Below are positions 25,440 through 37,938 of a stretch of 64,000 nt of DNA, piece after piece. Made by a program: the position numbers and the translations under genes. Position 1 is the first letter of the stretch; every line of letters begins with the position of its first letter. The DNA comes from Whitmania pigra (Eukaryota > Annelida > Clitellata > Hirudinida > Haemopidae), in the NCBI GenBank assembly GCA_021613335.1, contig JAJTWR010000205.1:1405001-1469000 (forward strand). The letters run 5' to 3'. Below the pieces are notes generated by a model. That model did no database searches, was not told the DNA's origin, and saw only the letters and a program-made list of their open reading frames with translations.

Positions 25440-26225
25440 TATTCGAATCGGCGATTGAGAGGCTATCGGGATTATGGGCGGGATATATTCGGTCATAAAG
25501 CAGATTGGAGTAATATCTGAATAGTGAATAGGCTGGATTCAATAGACTCTGTGAGATGCGACGTTGTATTACTAATGCCAGTCTTTCGCTGACGTTGCCA
25601 TCCATAGACCCATTCGTTCAATCATCCATCAATTCATCCATCCATCCACCCAGCCACTAACTGAATAAACAAATGAAGAACGATAGCGCATGTTAATTAG
25701 GCTCATGCCTCATTAATTAATTCACTCATTCATTTATTCATTCGTTCGTGTAATCATCCATCCATCCATCTATGCATTCATCCTTCCATTCATGCGTCCA
25801 ATCCCAGTCAATCATTCAATCTCCCCTTCTTAGTTTGGATTCTTCCCCCGGCTTAAAGAGACGTCGCCTCATCACGTGGAATTCTTGGAATAAATCTTTC
25901 ATTATTCTCGGCATATTTTTTTTTCTGCTTAAAAGTAATTTTTTGAGTTTGTTTATTATTTAATTTTTACATTCATTTAATATTTTATATTATTTAATTT
26001 TTTACAATTAATATTTAAAAAAAATTGCATTCTGTTCCTCTTTTATGCTTGCGGTGTCTGTGTGTGTGTGTTGAGTAGGAATAATTGTGAATAGGTTGAA
26101 TTAATGACGATGTATACTTTAAATTATTGTGCAAGTCATTTTATTAAACTCATCGCTTTCCGCTAATTAATGAAATTAAATTTTTAAATACACGAAAAGA
26201 GGCGCATACATCAAACTTAAGCATT
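25440..26225. other. Spacer, no gene seen
   Basis: Scattered ATCC and ATTC tetramers (25620-25800) and a GTGTGTGTGTG run near 26058. No supported frame. Confidence 0.45.
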
Positions 26226-26226
26226 T

Positions 26227-26463
26227 ATCCATCCATCCATCCATCCATCCATCATCCATCCATCCATCCATCCATCCATCCATCCATCCATCCATCCATC
26301 CATCCATCCATCCATCCATCCATCCATCCATCCATCCATCCATCCATCCATCCATCCATCCATCCATCCATCATCCATCCATCCATCCATCCATCCATCC
26401 ATCCATCCATCCATCCATCCATCCATCCATCCATCCATCCATCCATCCATCCATCCATCCATC
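26227..26463. repeat. (ATCC)n tetranucleotide array
   Basis: About 237 bp of perfect ATCC except for two single-base losses, each giving CCATCATCC, near 26251 and 26371, about 120 bp apart. All three minus-strand frames read MDGWMDGW repeats and are not genes. Confidence 0.97.
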
Positions 26464-26469
26464 TAACCG

Positions 26470-27056
<587 letters not shown>

Positions 27057-27797
27057 CACTATTATTAATGTTATCCAATTACATCTTGTCCCTCGTTCCA
27101 CCCAAAGCAGGAGTCCGAGAAATCCATGGGGAGGGAGGGGCGTGGAAATGTGATTACGCCTCCAGTGAACCGTGACCAATCTCCAGACCAACTCCTTCGG
27201 CATCACTCGAGTCCGTTCAGTCATGCGAGACACTCTCTACTCCTGTCTAACCTTTAAAACTTTAATGAATATACTTTAATGAATGTATATTTTTTTTTTT
27301 TGTTTCAAAACTTATGTTGAGTCTGGATAGAAGTAGTCATAGTTTCTCCATTGTTTGTCATTGACTGTGTTTTGATTATTTAAAAAAAAGCTTCATAAAA
27401 ATGAATTATAAAAAAAATGTCGACAATTTTTAAAACATCTTGAAATTACTTTCCAGAAACAAAACAAAGAAATTCATTGCCACACACCCATCCAAGCAAC
27501 CGATAAGACACCGACGCTTACCACACATCCAAACACACGGACAAACAAACACACGCAGCGAGACATCCACTCCTTCCTTCCTTCCTTCCTTCCTCGAATG
27601 AAGAGAAAGCGTCGTCGTACGAGCGGGGAGCTAAAGATCACGTGATCTACTCCAGGTTAATGGTGCCCCAGTCCCCCCTCGGTTCCGGATTTATGCTCCT
27701 CCATTGAGTCCAGTTTGGCGGCCTGAGAGCCAGTTACTTCAGAAGGGCAGGATGGATTCACTGGAGGAGTTATTATTATCCCGCTCGCCATTTCCAT

Positions 27798-27916
27798 CCA
27801 TCCATCGACCCTTCATCCACCATCCACCCACAGTCCATCCACTCACCATCCGTCCACAGTCCATCCACAGTCCACCCACCATCCACCCATAGTCCATCCA
27901 CCATCCACCCATCATT
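27798..27916. repeat. CCATC/CAGTCCATCCAC degenerate minisatellite
   Basis: Units of 11-13 bp such as CAGTCCATCCAC and CATCCACCCAT repeat about ten times. A CTTC run sits at 27572-27594. Between the two is unique sequence without a supported gene. Confidence 0.8.
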
Positions 27917-28019
27917 TTCGAAGCAATCAATGACGGGATCGACAGCCAGAGTCGAGTCAAGTGTTTTCCCGGATCGAGAATCGATGCCCGCCAATATCTG
28001 AAGAGATTAATCATTTTTT

Positions 28020-28735
28020 TAAGATTTATATATTTTGATTTTTATATAATTTCATTAATAAATATAAAATTATAATTATTATCATCCTTATTATCATTAT
28101 ACCTGGAAATGTTGTCAGTTTATAAATAATATAAACTATATTATAAAATAATTATTTATTAAAAGAGGAATACATCTTAATGTACATGTAATGTTTTAAT
28201 AGGATATTTATTTGAATTTGAGGAGTTGAGTTATAAAAAGAACATAAAGAATACTTATTATTGGTCTAATTATAATAGTATAATAATTATAATAAACTAA
28301 TTTAAACTAAAGCAACTAATTAGAAAACAGCTACTTTAAATGATTCGCATCACAAGTATAAATGAAATATTTTTATACTAATATTGTTATTTATTTTTTT
28401 ATAATAATTTATAGCAAGTAATTAATGTTATCCATTTTTATATTGACTAATATTATTATATTATTATTAAGATAATTGTTGTTATTGTTGTCAATAACCG
28501 ACAATATAATTAATTATTGTTATTATTATTATTATTAATATTAGTTATAATTATAATTATTGCTGTTGTCGTTGTTGTCAATAACCAACAATAATAATAA
28601 TACATGCTAAAACTAATGAACACTCATCATTAATTAATTATTTCAATTATAATATCTGAGTAGACATATCAGAGATATTATCAATTAATTACAAACATTT
28701 TTTACGTTATTTTTTTACGTCAGGCGGGAATGTTT
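28020..28735. other. AT-rich spacer, no gene seen
   Basis: Long TAATTATA strings. No supported frame. Confidence 0.5.
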
Positions 28736-28737
28736 CA

Positions 28738-28885
28738 TGTCCAAATACTGGCATGGACAAATACTGGCATGGACATATACTGACATGGACAAACACTGGT
28801 TACGGACAAATACTGGTTTGGACAGTACTGGCATGGACAAATACTGGCACGGACAAATACTGGCTTGGACAAACACAAATACAGG
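28738..28885. repeat. 16-bp minisatellite
   Basis: About nine units of AAATACTGGCATGGAC with variants (ACATATACTGACATGGAC, GTTACGGAC, GTTTGGAC, CTTGGAC). The variation is concentrated at the GGCATGG part. Confidence 0.9.
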
Positions 28886-29441
28886 ACACGACTTTCAATG
28901 ACACTCTATGATCGACAGAAAGATATAAAAATGTCAAAGACACGAATAAATAAATAAATAAACGATAAAATGAATAATGAATGAATAACATATGTGGATG
29001 ATTAATTCGAATAGCAGATCAATAGCTTCTGACAAGGTAAGGTCAAGAAAGATTGAGGTCAAACGAAATTGATGCCCGTTGGTAAAAATTGGTGTCTGAG
29101 TGGAAAAATTAATTTATTTATCTATTTATTTTATTATTCATCTAATTGTTCATTTTTTGAATGCATGCTTCAAAGATGTATATGTAATTAAAATTAGTTC
29201 TTCGTCAAAAGCATCAATTAATTAACATAATTAATTATCGATTAACAAATTACATTAACTATTAATTAGGCGGAATATTAAGTTATCCGCTTATTAATAT
29301 TAATGACGCTCTTGGAGGATAATCGTATTTCGGTCGACAATGCGACGTTTGACCGATGCACTTCTTGCATATGCAAATGAGGGATATTTTTAGACCTAGT
29401 TCGTACATGGGACAGTGTTATTATGCCTATCGGTAGAAAAA

Positions 29442-29722
<281 letters not shown>

Positions 29723-29879
29723 AATCTTGTTGTTGTGGCTGCTGCTAGTTGTGGTATATAAATATATAATATTACATATTATATGTAATTATAGAATTAG
29801 AATAAATAAAATATAAATATTAATTGATTCTGATGAAAATCTCTTACATTTAACTCTAGTCATTTATAAAAAAAAAAAA

Positions 29880-30110
29880 TTATTCATTAAATATTTACGA
29901 TGTCTTCCCGAAAATTTCCCAGAATCCAACTTTAAACAGATGGATGAACTGACTGACGATCATCATCAGAAATCGAGTTAAAGGAAATAATAAAATATAA
30001 AAAAAACTAGCAACATTTTCCATCCTCGGGATTTGAACTCGAATCCTTCAGATCGGTGAATATTTCATGAGTGTTCCATTAACTATGCAACGTAAAATAC
30101 TGGCACCGTA
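29880..30110 (-). repeat. tRNA-derived SINE-like head
   Basis: On the minus strand, GTTGCATAGTTAATGG resembles a Pol III box A and GAGTTCAAATCCCGAGG is a good box B, about 40 bp apart, followed by GATGGAAAA and a T/A-rich tail. No paired acceptor stem is visible, so this is a retroposed tRNA-like head and not a tRNA gene. The core is about 30020-30095 and the outer ends are uncertain. Confidence 0.5.
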
Positions 30111-30195
30111 AGAGAACAAAAACCGCCAGAAATGGCGTTGCGACAATAAAATAAAAAATTCCTCATTCCTGATGCGAGACTAGCATTCAGTCTAA

Positions 30196-30345
30196 GCGTC
30201 ATCATCATCATCGTCGTCGTCATCATCGTTGTCATCATCATCCTCATCATCATCGTGGTCGTCATCATCCTCATCATCATCGTGGTCGTCATCATCGTTG
30301 TCATCATCGTTATCATCATCCTCATCGTCGTCGTCGTCGTCTTCA
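30196..30345. repeat. Imperfect CAT/CGT tract with 36-bp higher order
   Basis: CATCATCCTCATCATCATCG followed by TGGTCGT recurs within the tract (near 30238 and 30268), so the trinucleotide array has a longer period of about 30 bp. Poly-Asp frames on the minus strand are its translation. Confidence 0.8.
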
Positions 30346-30747
30346 ATGCCTTTATCTCCCTTATTATTTTCTCCCAGTGTGCCCATAAACGTCGTGTTAT
30401 GAAAACCTCGAGACAGCGTCGTAACTGAGTCATTCCTTCCTGTATTTATGCATTCATTCACTCACTCATTCACTCTCTCATCCATTCAATCGCAAATTCA
30501 TCCATTCATCCAGCCATCCGTCTAATCATTCATTCATTCATTGGTTCGTTCACTCATTCATTCATTCATTCATGCATGCACTCGTCTAGAAATTCACTAA
30601 GTGTAATTCCGAAGACTTTCAAGCCAAGCACCTAGACGTAATCTCGGTCAACGACTTGAACACAATCACTGCTTCCATCTCTTCTATGAGGTCGTTACTT
30701 CTGCATAAAATCAGGAAACATCTCTCGACCAAGAGCAACAGGCTTTA

Positions 30748-31075
30748 CTCACTCACTCACTCACTCACTCACTCACTCACTCACTCACTCACTCACTCAC
30801 TCACTCACTCACTCACTCACTCACTCACTCACTCACTCACTCACTCACTCACTCACTCACTCACTCACTCACTCACTCACTCACTCACTCACTCACTCAC
30901 TCACTCACTCACTCACTCACTCACTCACTCACTCACTCACTCACTCACTCACTCACTCACTCACTCACTCACTCACTCACTCACTCACTCACTCACTCAC
31001 TCACTCACTCACTCACTCACTCACTCACTCACTCACTCACTCACTCACTCACTCCCTCACTCACTCATTCACCCA
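30748..31075. repeat. (CTCA)n tetranucleotide array
   Basis: About 305 bp of essentially perfect CTCA from 30748 to 31053, then a few variant units (CCTC, ATTC). It is the purest long array here. The 160-codon plus-strand frame with LTHS repeats is its translation. Degenerate ATTC DNA lies just upstream (30440-30580). Confidence 0.97.
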
Positions 31076-31079
31076 TCCG

Positions 31080-31685
31080 TCCACCCAATCACTAGTTCTC
31101 CCGTCACTGTTTCGATCCAGCCAATGTCTCAGGCATAAACTCAACAGCCGAGAATCGACTCGTTGAAATTTAATGAGGTCGTTTGCCCGATATCCGAAAA
31201 ATTGATGGTGATGACGATGACGATGACGATGATACACTGATGACGATGACCTAGACGGCGACGATGGTCATGATAACGACTTTGGCGAATAAGCTATTTG
31301 ACGTTGGCGTTATCATCATCATCATCCTTGTCATTGTCATTGCCATCATCACCAGCATATCATCACATCGTCTTCATTACAAACGAACGTATTCGCGTTA
31401 AGAATTCTACTGTTGTTTTGTCGTTTTGATGAATTGCATTTCCTCCACGTGCGAATGATGGAGAATGTACATTGGCAGGGACTTGGAAAATTGGGGGGGG
31501 TGATGGGGAAATGGGGTACTCGGTCAGTCCCTTATTGAACCGCTTTGCAAGGGTTGCCACTGGACTGGTTCTCGAAATTGTACATTTTTTAATTAATTCA
31601 CCGTAATGATTTTATAATTGATTCCATTTAGAAATTGATAATTCTTGAGAATTTTTCTATTTATTTACAACGACCAACATTTACC
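31080..31685. other. Spacer with short GAT and CAT runs
   Basis: GACGAT units near 31206-31240 and CAT units near 31312-31370, otherwise unremarkable. No supported gene. Confidence 0.5.
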
Positions 31686-31689
31686 CAGC

Positions 31690-32240
31690 CATACACTCAT
31701 TCATTCAGCAATGTATTCATCTGGCCATCCATACACTTATCTATCCATCCATCCATCCATCCACTTATCCTTCCATCAATCCATTCATCTGTCCTTCTTC
31801 TCAGCTCATCAGAAATTACAAGCCTGTTGCATGTAAGCCTCACGTCGAAGATTCGATTCCTGGAAAGTTCCATTTGAGGAGAGCGAATGAAAGCCACAAA
31901 GAATCGACGTCACGATTAAGAAGTAACTGGATGAAGGACTGAGGAGTGGAAAAATGAGAAGAGGAATAGGACAACGGAGGTGGAATTCGGGTTGATGGAT
32001 GCTGCGGAAAAGATGAATTGCGTCCAGCATCCATGCCGCCATACTGTTCCTTCAAACACTCATCCATCCTTCCGTCCGTCTGTCTATCTATCCATCCATC
32101 AGCTCTCAACCGTTAAACTACGAACCAACTTTTTGCCATGTTTCAACCCACCCATTCACTCTCTCGTCAACCCACTCACTAAACAACTCATACATTTATT
32201 CATTCAGTCATCCATTCATTCATTCATTCATCAATTTATG
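31690..32240. repeat. Degenerate ATCC/ATTC tetramer DNA
   Basis: Blocks of ATCC and ATTC variants (31690-31795, 32055-32100, 32145-32240) separated by unique sequence with short meaningless frames. It is probably the diverged flank of the 20-bp array that follows. Confidence 0.7.
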
Positions 32241-32925
32241 AATTCCTTCATCCATTTATGAATTCCTTCATCCATTTATGAATTCATTCATCCATTTATG
32301 AATTCATTCATCCATTTATGAATTCATTCATCCATTTATGAATTCATTCATCCATTTATGAATTCATTCATCCATTTATGAATTCATTCATCCATTTATG
32401 AATTCATTCATCCATTTATGAATTCATTCATCCATTTATGAATTCATTCATCCATTTATGAATTCATTCATCCATTTATGAATTCATTCATCCATTTATG
32501 AATTCATTCATCCATTTATGAATTCATTCATCCATTTATGAATTCATTCATCCATTTATGAATTCATTCATCCATTTATGAATTCATTCATCCATTTATG
32601 AATTCATTCATCCATTTATGAATTCATTCATCCATTTATGAATTCATTCATCCATTTATGAATTCATTCATCCATTTATGAATTCATTCATCCATTTATG
32701 AATTCATTCATCCATTTATGAATTCATTCATCCATTTATGAATTCATTCATCCATTTATGAATTCATTCATCCATTTATGAATTCATTCATCCATTTATG
32801 AATTCATTCATCCATTTATGAATTCATTCATCCATTATGAATTCATTCATCCATTTATGAATTCATTCATCCATTTATGAATTCATTCATCCATTTATGA
32901 ATTCATTCATCCATTTATGAATTCA
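32241..32925. repeat. 20-bp higher-order array, 34 units
   Basis: Thirty-four tandem units of AATTCATTCATCCATTTATG. The first two carry CCTTC for CATTC and one (32821-32839) has lost a T. All others are identical by eye. Each unit is itself five tetramers (ATTC, ATTC, ATCC, ATTT, ATGA), so a tetranucleotide run has become the repeat unit of a minisatellite. There are no unique spacers, so this is not a CRISPR-type array. Confidence 0.97.
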
Positions 32926-33051
32926 TCCATCCATCCACCGGTCCAGCCATCCATCCATATTTCGAGGACAGACACACTGATATCTTCGTCTCCATTAAAG
33001 AAGACTTCTCCTTATTCAATGTCTGTTTGCACTGGAAAAAGCTCTTAGGAT

Positions 33052-33176
33052 GTTTATGATGATGATGAGGATGGCGATGGTGATGATAATGATAATGACG
33101 ACGACGACGACGATGACAATGACGATGACGACGACGATGACGATGACGACGACGAAGATGATGATGTTGAGGATGA
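33052..33176. repeat. Imperfect GAT/GAC tract
   Basis: ATGATGATG, then ACGACGACG alternating with ATGACG. The Met/Thr and Val/Ile frames on the two strands are translations. Confidence 0.8.
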
Positions 33177-33294
33177 TAGTAGCACTGGTGAACACAGCTA
33201 TAACAAGAATTCCGTTTTGTTTCTTCAAGTATGAGTTTTTTTAGAAAACATATGCGTGAATTTTAAATGCATCGATGAATTTTTTATGGACGAA

Positions 33295-33690
33295 TGAGCG
33301 CATGAATGGATGGACGGATGGAAGGATAGGCGGACGGACAGACAGATGGATGGACTGAAGAACAGATGGATGGGAGGATAGATTGATGGACGGACGGACA
33401 GACGGACGGACGGGTGGATGGTACAAAGACGTTAAGGTTGCAGCATATATATGTGGTGACGGCAGCCTGAATCCACCAGGAAATCCAGACGCAGATGAAT
33501 GCCATTCGTGATTTTCCTGGCAGCTAATTATAGTATGGCATCGATTCGCGGGGGAGTCATGCAAGTTACCCCCTCCCGCGGTCACCCACCTATCCATCCA
33601 TACATCCGTCTGTCCGTCCATATGCCCTTCCGTCCATCCATATGTCTCTCCGTCCATCCATTCGTCCATTCGTCTATCCACACGATGATG
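33295..33690. repeat. GGAC/GGAT then GTCC/ATCC inverted tetramer tracts
   Basis: Plus-strand GGAT/GGAC units (33304-33420) are followed, after about 165 bp of unique sequence, by ATCC/GTCC units (33590-33680). The second is the inverse complement of the first, so the pair could form a long imperfect hairpin. The overlapping minus-strand frame (33241-33738) is mostly repeat. Confidence 0.7.
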
Positions 33691-33699
33691 ATGATAATG

Positions 33700-34365
33700 A
33701 TGACTTTCCATCCATAAATCCACTAAACAACTAAACATTCAAGCTTCAGATCAGTAATGACGTTGAAATTTTATTTTTAGAGCAGGAATATTTAGAAAAT
33801 ATTTATTGCCCTGAAAATGCAAATTTTCGTGCATGACTTTATCTCTAAATATATTCATTTTGAACAATTTAACCCGATAAGAATAAAAACCTGACATTTG
33901 ACATTTTTCGAAACAACAATTGGACCTGATTTCCCGAAAGATTTCTCTTTACTCACGACAAATTACGGCACGGTGTCACCAGGGTTAGCCCTCATCCCTG
34001 AGGTGGGCCAAGTGTTCCTGTAGTCAGGGCCGAAGAGAAGGTTATGGGGCAGAGGTTTCTTAATGCCTATTCATAATCAAATATTCATAACATAGGCAGC
34101 TGTGCCTAGGGGGACGAAATAATTGCCGGCGGCCTCGCACGTAGTCGTGGAGTTAAAAATATTTTAGATTAAAAAAAAATTAATCTGCCAGCTCTTTCAT
34201 CCAGCCATCTGTCTGTCTGTCCATCCACCGTCATTCGTCCGACCATCAGTCCATCTAACCATTCACTGAATGAATTCACCTCCATCGTAATAATTGCGAG
34301 CTTGATAAATGCTGGCTATTGCATAAATGGGAGTAATAATTTTGCAAATTGTAACAAATAAATAA
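33700..34365. other. Spacer, no gene seen
   Basis: No supported frame. CATCCAGCCATCTGTCTGTCTGTCC-type tetramers occur at 34198-34260. Confidence 0.45.
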
Positions 34366-34366
34366 C

Positions 34367-34497
34367 TTTTTTACTGTTTATTTATTTATTACTTATTAAA
34401 TAACTGTTTTACTATTTATTTATTTATTTATTAAATAACTTTATTATTATTTATTTATTTATTTATTAAATAACTTTATTATTATTTATTTATTTAG
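34367..34497. repeat. (TTTA)n with about 44-bp higher-order unit
   Basis: The segment ATTTATTTATTTATTAAATAACTTTATT recurs two to three times with small changes, so a TTTA run plus a TAAATAACT spacer forms a longer period. Confidence 0.75.
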
Positions 34498-34761
34498 CAA
34501 TTGTTTCATTTTGGTTTTTTATTCAATTTTTTCCACTGAAAAAAAAACCTTTAAAAAAAATCCCATCATTTTTGCTCCGCCATTTCTCGATGCTCTCTCA
34601 CACTTGACTCGAAATTGGGGAATTTTTTTTCCTTTTTAAGGATTTCACTTTCGCTTTCCTCCTGACGAGTGGAAAATCCAGAAGAAACGAAATGAAAACT
34701 CGTGGAGTAACAAATGCGTAAAATATTTTAATATAAAATGGAATAATTTTGTCATAGTAAT

Positions 34762-35158
<397 letters not shown>

Positions 35159-35309
35159 CAATAAATTAGAAAAAAATATAAAGAGGATTCCTTACATTCA
35201 GTGAATGACATGCTTGAATAATTCACAAGTAATTGGAAGTAATTTTGAACAATTTTTCATCATTTACGAACAAATAAAAAATCGACGGCATCACGGACGA
35301 AAGATCCAT

Positions 35310-35610
35310 CAAAATGATGGCGACCACGACGTTGATGATGACGATGATGACGAACATGATGATGATGACGATGATGATGATGACGACTATGATGATGATG
35401 ATGACGACTATGATGATGATGACGACTATGATGGTGACGAACATGATGATGACGGCTATGATGATGGCGCTGACTACCACGGTAATTATTATCGTAATAA
35501 CAATTATGACGATGATTCTTTCAACGATATTCACATTGACGACAGTAATGATGACGATGACTTCGACGATGACGACGTCGGATATGATGTTGATGACGAT
35601 GGTGGTTGTG
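35310..35610 (+). repeat. Imperfect GAT/GAC tract with Asp-rich frame
   Basis: ATGATG/ACGACG units with TAT and GGT interruptions, open in one frame from 35205 to 35669 (154 codons). It would encode an Asp/Tyr-rich chain ending in GGCAPTFC and a short unique tail. It has no signal peptide, no splice context and no coding sequence before the repeat, so I treat it as repeat. Confidence 0.75.
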
Positions 35611-35669
35611 CCCCCACTTTTTGCCTTCAGAATGGAGTCTTAATAGAGAACGCGATGGCAACACTTTAG

Positions 35670-36735
35670 ACTCTGCTTTCCCCTTTTATCGACTCGATGT
35701 ATTGAATTTTACCAAATTAAAATGCTTTTTTCGAAAAAATATTTTATCGAAAATCTTTCATGCTTTTTCTATTTAAATAAAAAAAAATTTCAATTTCCTC
35801 TTTTCGTGAAAATTAAGTTAGGTAATTTCATTTTAAAAAACGTTTATTTATTCTAAAATAATTATTTTCCATTATTGTAATCAATTGACTTGAGTTTTTT
35901 TTTAAATTAAATTTTTATTCCATAAGTTTATCTTGACAAATATATTGACATGCAACGGTATGACTTTAGCTTTGTTTCATGAAGTCAATTTCGCCAGAAT
36001 TAAAAAGGTTTATGACTTCCTTCTTAGGAACTGCTTCTCCTCAGAACATCTATTTTCTATCCTCATCGTCGTCGTCGTCGTCGTCGTCATCATCATCATC
36101 ATCATCGTCGTCGTCATCATCGTCGTCATCATCATCATCATAATCATCATCATCATCATCACCATCATGATAACAGTTGTTGTTTATATTATGGATTTCA
36201 TCACGTTTCCTACATCTTTCAAAATCTTCTCAGAATCAGCGAATTGAAAAATAAAAGCAATTTTTTATGAAGATTTATTTTTAAAATTCAAACAATATTT
36301 ATATACCTTCTATAGATTGAATCGTTACTAATTAAAACACTGGTATAATTATAACATAATATTAATATCTATGCTGCTGTTTATTATTGAAATTGTAACT
36401 ATTATTTATTAAACAATCATTATTATAGATTCATAACTTATCATAACTGCGACATATATCATTTATTTATTTTTATGAATTTATTAAGATCATCATATGA
36501 TAAATATTATAGATAATATTTTCTATTACCCTATGTAATTATCTATTTATAATTTATAATTTTTACATTTATAATTTAAATGAATATATAATTAATATTT
36601 GTTATTAACAATAATTATTAAATGTATAATAATTAATTGTCTCGGGATTTCACTCCAGCCACGAATAAAGAGCGTCGGAGGCAAAAAAACAAGAACAGCC
36701 CCTTTGAGGCTGTAAAGTCCAATGAACATGTGACA
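35670..36735. other. AT-rich spacer with CGT/CAT run
   Basis: The only structure is a GTC/ATC tract at 36065-36168. The frame 35933-36247 that crosses it has no recognisable domain. Confidence 0.5.
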
Positions 36736-36737
36736 GA

Positions 36738-36823
36738 CCCGATGATGACTATGATGATGACGACGATGACGATGATGATGATGATGACGATGACGATGAC
36801 GATGGTGATAGTGACGGTGACGG

Positions 36824-36898
<75 letters not shown>

Positions 36899-37145
36899 CG
36901 ATTGAAATCGAACGAATGATTCGAAACTCGTACTGCGACATCCTGGAACAATCTTCTCTGCCATCTTCACGGTCGTTGCCAATTTTCATCTTGATAGCGA
37001 TCGTCGACCAAGTCATTACCATCACAACCATCACCATCATCATCATCATCAGCACAACCACCATCATCATCATCATCATCATCACAACCACCATCATCAT
37101 CATCATCACAACCACCATCATCATCATCATCATCAGCACGATCGA
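36738..37145. repeat. GAT/GAC tract and CAT/CACAAC tract
   Basis: A GATGAC-type tract (36740-36900), 115 bp of unique sequence, then a CAT tract (37018-37140) in which CACAACCACCAT recurs about every 27-33 bp. The two are in opposite orientation. Both may lie in the 3' UTR of the LRR gene that ends at 37217. Confidence 0.85.
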
Positions 37146-37216
37146 AACCGTCATCACGTCCAGCATTGTCACGGCATTTGCAGAGCACGAATACTACAAA
37201 GTGCGTCTCATTCCCG

Positions 37217-37886
37217 TCACTTGAGATCTCCGATGCCAGTTTCGACGGCCGACACCTCCCTGTACCTGATTTGCCACCGGTACTTTAGCCCCTTGACCTT
37301 TCGGCAGACCTGGGTGACGTAGCAGGTCGCACCGACGCACCCCAAGCCTCCGATGAGACACAGGACGGAGAGAGCTCCAATGAAAGCCTTTCTGTTGTCA
37401 TTCCAGGCGCCACCAGCTTCGTTTTCTTCCTGCGCTTTGGAGGCGTCAGATTCGCTTTCGCCGTCGCCGTCGTCGTCGTCGTCTTTGTCGGAGTTTCGCG
37501 GAGCTTCTCCGACATGGTCGTAGCGCTCGGCCTGGCACGTGGTCAGGTCACGTGATATCTGATCGTCGAATATCGAAACGCCGTACACGTCTGGTGGAAA
37601 GTCGCAGAGATAGGCGCTGATCTGGTCCCTGATGGAGACGATTGTCGTCTGCGTCGAGTTGGTCCAGCGCAGGAATGGCGCCAAGTCGCAGGTGCACTCG
37701 AACGGATTGTCACTGGCGTCTAGCTCCTCCAAATACTTTAGTTGACCGAGCACCTGTCGGAAGATGGATTGATGGAAGGATGAATGAATGAATGGATGGA
37801 TGGATCGTTGGTAATTAATTAACTGTCTTAAGAATCGACGTTAATTTATTGGAGCAATTAAAACTATTTGTATTGTGTATAGTAAA

Positions 37887-37938
<52 letters not shown>

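Noticed and set aside
30020..30095. Functional tRNA gene
   Set aside because: Box A and B are present but no acceptor or anticodon stem pairs, so only a SINE-like head is claimed.
30656..31138. 160-residue LTHS repeat protein
   Set aside because: Translation of the (CTCA)n array.
32241..32925. CRISPR-like array
   Set aside because: Units are contiguous with no unique spacers, the repeat is a nested tetranucleotide, and the DNA is from an animal.
36633..37224. 180-195 residue frames on both strands near 37 kb
   Set aside because: Driven by GAT/CAT tracts, with no domain in the non-repeat parts.
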